Assembly (NCBI GenBank): GCA_002368735.1
Contig: DFEQ01000101.1
Location: 17,279-38,426 of the forward strand
Length of the DNA stretch: 21,148 bases
Reading direction: 5' to 3'
From: Christensenella sp. UBA3798
GTDB taxonomy: Bacteria; Bacillota; Clostridia; Christensenellales; CAG-1252
Shown here: positions 1 through 5,717 of the stretch, piece after piece
Layout: each line of letters opens with the position of its first letter
Position numbering within the stretch: the stretch's first letter is position 1
The notes under the pieces: generated by a model
What the model saw: only the letters and a program-made list of their open reading frames with translations
Database searches by the model: none
Told to the model about the DNA's origin: nothing
Program-made: the position numbers and the translations under genes

Positions 1-198
1 CGCCTCCTCGACGGCGTCGTTATAGCTGACCCCCACCTCTCCCGAGGCAACGTTCGGAAACACGAACCACACTTCGCTTTCGCTCTCGAAATGCCCTTCG
101 AGCCACGCCCGCCACTCGCCTCTCTCGTGGCAGTATAGCACGCTTTTCCCTTGGACGTCCCTTGCCTCGGGGATCTCGATCGCTGCGTTCTCTTGCAT
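1..198 (-). CDS. YdeI/OmpD-associated family protein, N-terminal part
   Basis: This is the first 66 codons of a minus-strand gene that runs off the window at base 1. It starts at an ATG (198-196) preceded by GGAGG at good spacing and by a clear promoter. The visible protein has W-R-A-W-L-E, then E-V-W-F-V-F, then V-S-Y-N-D-A-V-E-E-A. This matches the start of the YdeI/OmpD-associated (bacteriocin-protection, DUF1801-related) family, where a WRxWL motif and a VSYxEAVEEAL motif are typical. The family has been linked to peptide resistance, but its biochemical role is not established. The C-terminal half lies outside the window, so completeness cannot be judged. The gene is divergent from the tRNA-Leu gene. 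Confidence 0.68.
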   Translation of the reverse strand, partial: MQENAAIEIPEARDVQGKSVLYCHERGEWRAWLEGHFESESEVWFVFPNVASGEVGVSYNDAVEEA

Positions 199-225
199 CC
201 TATCCTCCGAACCTTCTTTTTTTCG

Positions 226-255
226 ATTATAACGAAAAAGGGCAGAAATAGTCAA
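226..255 (-). promoter_or_regulatory. Promoter of the YdeI-like gene
   Basis: Read on the minus strand, a -35 box TTGACT (255-250) is followed after 18 bases by a perfect -10 box TATAAT (231-226), about 28 bases before the start codon. It lies back-to-back with the tRNA promoter. Confidence 0.65.
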
Positions 256-310
256 CATAACGAACCGATACGGGGCGCGGGCGGAGAATGCGCGACTTGT
301 ATAAAAACGC

Positions 311-339
311 TTGCAATCGCTTTCCCAATATGATATAGT
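311..339 (+). promoter_or_regulatory. Promoter of tRNA-Leu
   Basis: TTGCAA (311-316), a 17-base spacer and TATAGT (334-339) with an upstream TGA, giving an extended -10. Transcription would begin just upstream of the mature tRNA 5' end at 350. Confidence 0.65.
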
Positions 340-349
340 AAATAGGCAA

Positions 350-435
350 GCCGAAGTGGTGGAATGGCAGACGCGATGGACTCAAAATCCATTGTTGGCG
401 ACAACGTGTGGGTTCAAGTCCCACCTTCGGCACCA
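350..435 (+). tRNA. tRNA-Leu (anticodon CAA)
   Basis: The acceptor stem GCCGAAG (350-356) pairs with CTTCGGC (425-431), followed by discriminator A and an encoded CCA (433-435). The anticodon arm ATGGA-CTCAAAA-TCCAT places CAA at the anticodon, so it reads UUG. A long variable arm (around TTGGCGACAACGTG) and a GTTCAAGTC T-arm are as expected for a class II leucine tRNA. The 3' end is the sort of site used by tRNA-targeting integrases, and 3'-end-like fragments recur downstream at 580-597 and 827-833. Confidence 0.95.
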
Positions 436-437
436 AG

Positions 438-463
438 AGCACTCGCGATAGCGGGTGCTTTTT
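438..463 (+). terminator. Rho-independent terminator after tRNA-Leu
   Basis: AGCACTCGC (438-446), GATA loop, GCGGGTGCT (451-459), then a T run. The 9-bp stem contains one T-G wobble. Almost the same terminator, identical through stem, loop and first Ts, is found again at 836-861. Confidence 0.85.
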
Positions 464-474
464 CTATACTATGC

Positions 475-487
475 GTGGGACTTGAAC
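475..487. repeat. Inverted 13-base copy of the tRNA-Leu T-arm
   Basis: GTGGGACTTGAAC at 475-487 is the exact reverse complement of 412-424 inside the tRNA. It is not embedded in a recognisable second tRNA. It may be a remnant of an inverted duplication or an old insertion, or a pairing partner for the tRNA precursor. Confidence 0.5.
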
Positions 488-579
488 GGGGGGGGAGCGC
501 CGACTTAAAAACAATGTTATTGCACGCAAGGCAGCGCCAAACGCGAGCGCAGCGTTTGCCACCCCGGCGAGAGACAGAC

Positions 580-597
580 GTCCCACCTTCGGCACCA
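580..597 (+). repeat. Direct repeat of tRNA-Leu 3' end
   Basis: Eighteen bases identical to 418-435 of the tRNA (T-arm remainder, acceptor 3' strand and CCA), located 162 bases downstream and followed immediately by its own terminator. No acceptor 5' strand or anticodon arm precedes it, so it is a tRNA fragment or an attachment-site-like repeat rather than a functional tRNA. Confidence 0.75.
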
Positions 598-599
598 GA

Positions 600-631
600 A
601 AAAAGCACTTGCTTTTGGGCAAGTGCTTTTT
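600..631 (+). terminator. Terminator after the tRNA-Leu 3'-end fragment
   Basis: An A run, AGCACTTGC (604-612), loop TTTTGG, GCAAGTGCT (619-627) and a T run. The A and T runs extend the stem. It resembles the terminator at 438-463, but its inner base pairs are changed on both sides, so pairing is preserved. Confidence 0.8.
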
Positions 632-649
632 CAACTCTATTCGCCTAAA

Positions 650-833
650 GACGAGTTATATTGCTTCGCAGTTATATTCGGCTTATGCCGAGTGATATTG
701 CGCTTTGCGCAGTTGAGGACGAATAGAATATAATTGCCTCATAGAGGCAATATAACTGATCCGTTAGGATCAATATAACTTTTCGCATCAGCGAAAAATA
801 TAACTTAAACTGCTGCCGTTACAGGCGGCACCA
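650..833. repeat. Array A of variable hairpins with constant linkers
   Basis: Short perfect hairpins with unrelated stems are joined by an 8-base linker. The linker is AGTTATAT or AGTGATAT at 654, 670 and 691, and its reverse complement ATATAACT at 750, 773 and 798, so the array is internally inverted around about 720-735. Stems include TGC/GCA, TCGGC/GCCGA, TGCGC/GCGCA, ATTGCCTC/GAGGCAAT, TGATCC/GGATCA and TTTTCGC/GCGAAAA. The last hairpin (TGCCG/CGGCA) runs into GGCACCA (827-833), the third tRNA-3'-end-like fragment. No credible coding sequence is present. Function unknown. Confidence 0.7.
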
Positions 834-835
834 GT

Positions 836-861
836 AGCACTCGCGATAGCGGGTGCTTTTT
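836..861 (+). terminator. Second copy of the tRNA-Leu terminator
   Basis: AGCACTCGC-GATA-GCGGGTGCT plus a T run, base-for-base the same as 438-463, and preceded by GGCACCA (827-833) as in the tRNA. It forms the right boundary of the repeat-rich gap and lies just before the promoter of the TPR gene. Confidence 0.8.
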
Positions 862-885
862 CTTTCTCGACATGGTTTTCCTCTA

Positions 886-915
886 TTTACTATTCTTGTC
901 GAATTATGTTATAAT
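886..915 (+). promoter_or_regulatory. Promoter of the TIR-like/TPR gene
   Basis: TTTACT (886-891), an 18-base spacer and a perfect TATAAT (910-915) with TGT directly upstream (extended -10). The GAGGG ribosome binding site (937-941) and ATG 949 follow. Confidence 0.65.
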
Positions 916-948
916 ATTCATACAAATCTTTATTGTGAGGGACCCACT

Positions 949-3900
949 ATGGATAAAGAAAGAACTATCCGCATCTTCATCGGCTCATCGATCACCGAGC
1001 TTGAGCTTGAGCGCATGAAACTTATGAGTTTCATTCAGGGGCTCAATAATAAGTACCATAGCCGCGGCATATTCATCGAGGGGTATATCTGCGAGGAGAC
1101 GCCGAACGATATGCGCGTGGGAGGCTCCCAAGCCGCGCACAATGATTATATTACCGGCAATGCAGACGCGACGATTTTTATGTTCTTCCACAAAGCAGGG
1201 AAATTCACTATGGAGGAACTCGAGCTCGCGCGGCAGGCATTTATCGAAAAGGGCAAGCCAAACGTCTACGTCTTTTTCAAAGCAGTGGGGAATGAGCCCG
1301 ACGTCAGCGAAGATATCCAAAAGGCGGTCAGCCTCGTATTTAACGATTTCGGGCATTACTACAAAATGTTTGACGACGTGGACACCGTGAAACTGGAGCT
1401 TCTGCAATTCTTGATGGATCTCTTGCCGGGCAAGGGTGAGCTCGTCGTCAAGAACGGTGCCGTCTATATGAATGGGGAGCTCGTCAAGGATATCTCGGCA
1501 GAAAATATCTTTGCCTATCAAAACAACCCCGACCTGAAAAGACTGAAAGAACAGATCGGATCTTTACGCAAACTGGAGCTTGCCGCCGCCGAGAAAGGCG
1601 ACGAGGTTTCCGCGCTGCGCTTCTCCGTCAGCCGAGGCGAACTCGAGAAGCAATATGCCGAGCTGGAAGGGGACATCTTAGGGACTCTGTCTTTCTTCTT
1701 TGAGGAGAATAAGAAGGGAACCGCCGATCCCGTCCTTGCCGAGGCTCTTAGACAGCTCGAGCTCGGCAATATCGCGATGGCGAAGGCGCTGCTCCCACAG
1801 GAGGACCTCGACAGGATGGCGCAGTCGATAGCGAAGCGCCGCGCCCTCGCCGAGATGCAGTTCAAGGAGGAGGAAGAAACGCTCCTTGCCCGCACCAAAG
1901 CGAGGATCAAGACCTTGAAACTCGACCTTGAGAACAAAGAGCGCTTTACCGAGATCGAGCGCGCCTACGAAAACGCCTATGAGGCGGCGAAAAACGCAGA
2001 GGACTATGACTTTATCTATGATTACGTATCTTTTTTAGGCGATCAGAAGAAGTATCCAATGGCGATCACGATCGCAGAAAAGCTGAGATCGATCTACGAT
2101 GATCCCGACAAGCGCGATTCGATCTCCGACACCGATCGCGCATCCCTTTTTAATTTGTTAGGTACACTTTATAACAGCAATAACAATTTGGATAAAGTCG
2201 AGGCGGTATATCTGGAGTCTTTATCACTCTCTCGAAATGTTTTTAGAACAGAATCAGCACCGGAAGATGAATGCAATGTCGCTATAACATGTAATAACCT
2301 CGGGAACTTCTATGCGAATACAGGCAATCCGATCAAGGCGGAAAAACTGCTTAAAGAGGCGCTTGAAATTGGGCGGCGTCTGGTGGAGGCGGTTAGCCGT
2401 GAAACGTATGAACCATATGTAGCGGTTAGCTGTAACAGCCTTGGTATTTTTTATAAGAACAACGGCAACCCGTTGGAGGCGGAGAAATTCTATAAAGAAG
2501 CTCTCGAAATATATAAACGCTTTGCGGAAACCGTCAGCCGTGAAGAATATGAACCAGAGGTCGCGTTAATATGCAATAATCTCGGTATCTTTTATGAGAA
2601 CAACGGCAAGCCGATGGAAGCGGAGAAACTGTATAAAGAAGCACTTGTTATTAATAGGCGCTTGGCGGAGACGGTCAGCCGAGAGGCGTATGAGCCTGCC
2701 GTTGCAGATACATGCAATAACCTCGGGTCATTCTATAAGAATAACGGCAGCCCGACGGAGGCGGAAAAACTTATCAAAGAAGCCCTTGAGGTATATAGGC
2801 GCTTGGCAGAGACTGTGAGCCGCGAAGCGTATGAGCCTGATGTGGCTATGACTTGTTGCAATTTCGGCAATTTCTATGCAGATAATGGCAATCCGGCTGA
2901 GGCAGAGAACCTATACAAAAAATCACTGGAGATGTATCGGCGCTTGGCGGAAACGGTAAGTCGAGAAGTGTATGAACCAAAAGTGGCAATGGCATGCAAC
3001 GCCCTCGCTACATTTTATAAGGATAACGGTAACCCGATCGAAGCAGAGACACTTTATCAAGAAGCGCTCGAGATAAAGCGTCGCTTAATGGATACTGTCA
3101 GTCGTCAAGCGTATGAGCCACAGGTGGCGAAGACCTGTAACAGCCTCGGAAATTTATATAATAACAATGAGAACTTAATCGAGGCGGAGAAATTATTCAA
3201 AGAAGCACTTAAGATTTTTAGGCGCCTGTCGGTGGCGGTCAGTAGCGGAGCGTATGAGCCCGATGTGGCAATGACCTGCAATAATCTTGCAAACGTTTAT
3301 GCTAAAAAAAGAAGCATAATAGAAGCAGAAAAACTATACAAAGAGGCTCTTGAAATAAGGCGTCGATTAGCGGAGACGGTCAGCCGCAAAAAGTATGATC
3401 CTGATGTTGCTGTGAGTTGCAATAACCTCGGTGCTTTCTATGCGGAGAACGACAACCCGATTGAAGCAGAAAAACTCTATAAAGAAGCGCTTGAGATAAG
3501 GCGTCGCTTGGTGGATACTGTCAGTCGTCAAGCGTATGAGCCACAGGTAGCGGCGACCTGTAACAATCTTGGGAATTTCTACGCAAAACATGGTGATCTC
3601 ACTGATGCGGAAAAGTTTTATAAAGAATCTCTTGAAATTTATAGACGACTATCCGAGATGGTCAGCAGTAAGGCGTACGAGCCGTTCGTGGCTTTGTCCT
3701 GCAACAATCTTGGTGTCTATTATAAGAACTTCGGAAACTCGACAGAGGCAGAGAAACTCCTTAAAGAAGCGCTCGAGATAAGACGCCGTCTAGCCGAGAC
3801 GGTCAGTCGTGAGGCATATGAACTTGACTTGATAATGACATGCAACAATCTCGGCGATCTCTATTCGGGAAACGGCAACTTCACTGAGGCGAAGAAACTC

Positions 3901-4404
3901 TACAAAGAGGCGATTGCCGGCGAAAGATTCTTGGCAGAGAATGTCAGTTTAGAAAAGTATGGACCGAGGGTGGCGATAGAAGGTAATAGGCTTGGGAATT
4001 TTTGTGCGGATAACGGCGATTTTATGGATGCAGAGACGACTTACAAAGAGGCTATCGATATGTCCATGCGTTTAGCAAAAACGGTGAGCCGTGACAAATA
4101 CGAACCGTTCATAGCGATGATTTGTAACAGTATGGGGTCTTTCCTTTTGCATAACGGCAAACTTGCAGAGGCGGAAACGATGTTGATCGCATCGTTCAAT
4201 CTGTATGCACGTTTGGTCGAGAACGTGAACCGTGAAGAGTTTGAACCTTATTTAGCAGCGACTCTTTATAATATGGGTGGCCTTTATAAGGCAATCGGTG
4301 ATGAAGAAAAAAGGATAGGTTCCCTTGCCGCTGCTCTTTCTCTCGCGGAGAAGTACAAGGACGTTGAACCTATGTGCAAGCAAATCTGGGACGTGCTGAA
4401 CTAA
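949..4404 (+). CDS. TIR-like (DUF4062-like) domain protein with long TPR array
   Basis: A 1151-residue protein. The start at ATG 949 is chosen because GAGGG lies 7 bases upstream and an extended -10 promoter lies before it; an upstream in-frame ATG at 853 overlaps a terminator. Residues 5-160 resemble the TIR-like/DUF4062 fold: a strand R-I-F-I-G-S-S followed by ELELER, then N-A-D-A-T-I-F-M-F-F, a G-K-F-T-M-E-E-L-E-L-A segment that could hold the catalytic-type glutamate, and Y-V-F-F-K. Residues 190-345 are charged and helical, probably coiled coil. From about 393 to the end are roughly fifteen TPR units of 47 residues, each with Y-E-P near the start, C-N-N-L-G, and E-A-E-K-L-Y-K-E-A-L-E-I. 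There is no NTPase domain. By family knowledge, TIR-like domains joined to TPR arrays occur in prokaryotic immune proteins, with the TPRs as sensor; that role is inferred here. The gene stands alone beside tRNA-derived repeats. Confidence 0.8.
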   Translation: MDKERTIRIFIGSSITELELERMKLMSFIQGLNNKYHSRGIFIEGYICEETPNDMRVGGSQAAHNDYITGNADATIFMFFHKAGKFTMEELELARQAFIEKGKPNVYVFFKAVGNEPDVSEDIQKAVSLVFNDFGHYYKMFDDVDTVKLELLQFLMDLLPGKGELVVKNGAVYMNGELVKDISAENIFAYQNNPDLKRLKEQIGSLRKLELAAAEKGDEVSALRFSVSRGELEKQYAELEGDILGTLSFFFEENKKGTADPVLAEALRQLELGNIAMAKALLPQEDLDRMAQSIAKRRALAEMQFKEEEETLLARTKARIKTLKLDLENKERFTEIERAYENAYEAAKNAEDYDFIYDYVSFLGDQKKYPMAITIAEKLRSIYDDPDKRDSISDTDRASLFNLLGTLYNSNNNLDKVEAVYLESLSLSRNVFRTESAPEDECNVAITCNNLGNFYANTGNPIKAEKLLKEALEIGRRLVEAVSRETYEPYVAVSCNSLGIFYKNNGNPLEAEKFYKEALEIYKRFAETVSREEYEPEVALICNNLGIFYENNGKPMEAEKLYKEALVINRRLAETVSREAYEPAVADTCNNLGSFYKNNGSPTEAEKLIKEALEVYRRLAETVSREAYEPDVAMTCCNFGNFYADNGNPAEAENLYKKSLEMYRRLAETVSREVYEPKVAMACNALATFYKDNGNPIEAETLYQEALEIKRRLMDTVSRQAYEPQVAKTCNSLGNLYNNNENLIEAEKLFKEALKIFRRLSVAVSSGAYEPDVAMTCNNLANVYAKKRSIIEAEKLYKEALEIRRRLAETVSRKKYDPDVAVSCNNLGAFYAENDNPIEAEKLYKEALEIRRRLVDTVSRQAYEPQVAATCNNLGNFYAKHGDLTDAEKFYKESLEIYRRLSEMVSSKAYEPFVALSCNNLGVYYKNFGNSTEAEKLLKEALEIRRRLAETVSREAYELDLIMTCNNLGDLYSGNGNFTEAKKLYKEAIAGERFLAENVSLEKYGPRVAIEGNRLGNFCADNGDFMDAETTYKEAIDMSMRLAKTVSRDKYEPFIAMICNSMGSFLLHNGKLAEAETMLIASFNLYARLVENVNREEFEPYLAATLYNMGGLYKAIGDEEKRIGSLAAALSLAEKYKDVEPMCKQIWDVLN
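2266..4227 (+). repeat. 141-bp tandem repeats encoding TPR units
   Basis: About fourteen consecutive 141-bp units (47 codons) without indels. A 37-base stretch at 3089-3125 is identical to 3512-3548, exactly three units (423 bp) apart, which shows recent unit exchange or duplication. The first and last units are the most diverged. Confidence 0.8.
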
Positions 4405-4409
4405 AGCGT

Positions 4410-4424
4410 TGCCGCGATGCGGCA
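4410..4424. repeat. Isolated hairpin directly after the TPR stop codon
   Basis: TGCCGC-GAT-GCGGCA followed by AGTT, the same hairpin-plus-linker style as the arrays. No T run follows, so it is not a classical terminator. Confidence 0.5.
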
Positions 4425-4565
4425 GTTCAAGGTCGGTTCGTTCACACTTTGCTTCGCTGTTTCATAGTATGCAGTGTACGAAAGATAAAGTCGCACACGG
4501 GCGAAAGCCCGAAATACGAATACGATACCCCTTGAGAAGTGCCGGGCCCGGCTGAACCAAGTGAC

Positions 4566-4605
4566 CGTACCGTTTCCCCGCGAGGGCGAGGCGGTACGTT
4601 TTTTT
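4566..4605 (+). terminator. Probable terminator for the TPR gene
   Basis: CGTACCG (4566-4572) pairs with CGGTACG (4592-4598), followed by seven Ts (4599-4605). It lies 160 bases after the stop codon. Between them are a hairpin CGGGC-GAAA-GCCCG (4498-4511) and a 12-base perfect palindrome, GCCGGGCCCGGC (4541-4552). Confidence 0.7.
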
Positions 4606-4640
4606 ATGCGGAACTGTGTCAATGCGGAATGTGGGAACGT

Positions 4641-4742
4641 GCGGCGTTGCCGCGTGATATTACTTCGCAGTGATATTTGCCCAAAGGGCAAGTGATATTT
4701 TCGGCGTTGCCGAAAGTGATATTTCTCGTTACGCGAGAAGAA
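4641..4742. repeat. Array B1 of variable hairpins with GTGATAT linkers
   Basis: The linker GTGATAT recurs at 4654, 4670, 4692 and 4716. Between the linkers are different self-complementary stems: GCGGC/GCCGC, a degenerate short one, TGCCC/GGGCA, TTTCGGC/GCCGAAA and TTCTCG/CGAGAA. All linkers point the same way. Confidence 0.7.
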
Positions 4743-4939
4743 ATGGGTCACTTCGTTCCGAATGTATCCGATCGAGAGCGGAGCGATTTGACACCCTTTC
4801 CGAGAATGCAAAGCGTTCGAGGGAGGAAAGGGGGATCGTCTGCCGACGAAGTCGGGAGAGGGGGTTTTTCTCTAAGCAGAATGCGGAATGCGCAGTGAAT
4901 GGCAGAGGCTGCGCCGTCGTTGCGGAGCGAGCAGCAGAT
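4743..4939. other. Gene-free stretch between the two hairpin arrays
   Basis: I find no ribosome binding site plus credible reading frame here. It contains purine-rich runs and short imperfect inverted repeats (for example CCGAC...GTCGG near 4843-4855). It may be decayed hairpin-array or repeat material. Confidence 0.4.
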
Positions 4940-5042
4940 GCCGCAGTGATATTCCGCGATGCGGAGTGATATTCGGCTTTCGCCGAGTGATATTTGCCGG
5001 CGAAGCGGCAAGTGATGTTTCTCGCTTGAAGCGAAAAGAAAA
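4940..5042. repeat. Array B2 of variable hairpins with GTGATAT linkers
   Basis: Linkers GTGATAT at 4946, 4966 and 4987, and the variant GTGATGT at 5012. Stems: TCCGC/GCGGA, TCGGC/GCCGA, TTGCCG/CGGCAA, and a final imperfect one built on TCGC/GCGA. Same style and orientation as array B1. Confidence 0.7.
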
Positions 5043-5120
5043 GGCGCTCTCAGAGAAGCAACTTCACTATTCGATAGGCAATTAGCCTTCCCCGCGCGCG
5101 GCTTTCGTCTAAATAATCTC

Positions 5121-5149
5121 TTGAAAATCCAATAATATAGTGCTAAAAT
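5121..5149 (+). promoter_or_regulatory. Promoter of ppa and the following gene run
   Basis: TTGAAA (5121-5126), a 17-base spacer and TAAAAT (5144-5149) with TGC upstream (extended -10). GGAGG (5169-5173) precedes the ppa start codon by 7 bases. Confidence 0.7.
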
Positions 5150-5180
5150 ATTATATAACGATTTTTACGGAGGTTTTCCC

Positions 5181-5714
5181 ATGAATTTGTGGAAAGATAT
5201 GAACCCTTCACGCATCGCCCCGCAGGACTTTATCGCGGTCATCGAGATAAGCAAGGGCAGCAAGAATAAGTACGAGCTGGATAAGGAGTCGGGCGCACTC
5301 ATCCTCGACAGGGTGCTCTACACTTCGACGCACTATCCCGCGAACTACGGCTTTATCCCCTTGACCTATGCGGACGACAAGGACCCCTTGGACGTTTTGG
5401 TCCTTTGCAGCGAGCAGATCGCCCCTCTCGCCATCGTGGAGTGCTACCCCATCGGCGTGATGGCGATGATAGACGGCGGCGCCTTTGACTACAAGATCAT
5501 CGCGGTGCCTTTCCGCGACCCCACCTACAACAGCTATCAGGACGTCGGCGAGCTCCCCCCGCATATCGTGCAGGAGATCGCCCACTTCTTCAACGTCTAC
5601 AAACAGCTCGAGCACAAGGAGACCACCGTGATGGAGATCTTCGGCAAGGCTCGCGCCCTGGACATCATCAAGGAGGCTATCGACCTCTATCGGGAGAAAT
5701 TCACGCAGCAATAA
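5181..5714 (+). CDS. ppa: Inorganic pyrophosphatase (family I)
   Basis: A 177-residue cytosolic enzyme that hydrolyses pyrophosphate to two phosphates and so pulls biosynthetic reactions forward. The family I active-site residues are visible: E22, K30, E32, R44, Y56, the cluster D66-K-D68-P-L-D71, D98 and D103-Y-K105. The usual glycine of the DGDP signature is lysine here (DKDP), a mild departure. Length is normal for bacterial family I enzymes. The start is fixed by GGAGG and by the promoter. It leads a run of closely spaced genes; the next one begins 3 bases after its stop, so ppa may be co-transcribed with the redox genes. Confidence 0.93.
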   Translation: MNLWKDMNPSRIAPQDFIAVIEISKGSKNKYELDKESGALILDRVLYTSTHYPANYGFIPLTYADDKDPLDVLVLCSEQIAPLAIVECYPIGVMAMIDGGAFDYKIIAVPFRDPTYNSYQDVGELPPHIVQEIAHFFNVYKQLEHKETTVMEIFGKARALDIIKEAIDLYREKFTQQ

Positions 5715-5717
5715 ACT

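Noticed and set aside
227..442. Minus-strand reading frame across the tRNA-Leu region
   Set aside because: It is antisense to the tRNA and its terminator, with no ribosome binding site; open frames antisense to tRNAs are a common artefact.
364..648. Plus-strand frame starting inside the tRNA
   Set aside because: It begins within the tRNA gene and runs through two terminators and the tRNA-fragment repeat; the composition is not protein-like.
949..4404. The TPR gene and the TIR gene as two parts of one defence system
   Set aside because: They are 14.6 kb apart, on opposite strands, with housekeeping genes between them and independent promoters; no evidence links them.
650..5042. The hairpin arrays as CRISPR arrays
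   Set aside because: Linkers are only 7-8 bases, and the intervening segments are short palindromes instead of 30-base unrelated spacers; no cas genes are present.
4401..5085. Several overlapping frames on both strands in the gap before ppa
   Set aside because: They run through hairpin arrays and the terminator, lack ribosome binding sites and resemble no protein; the region is better explained as repeats.
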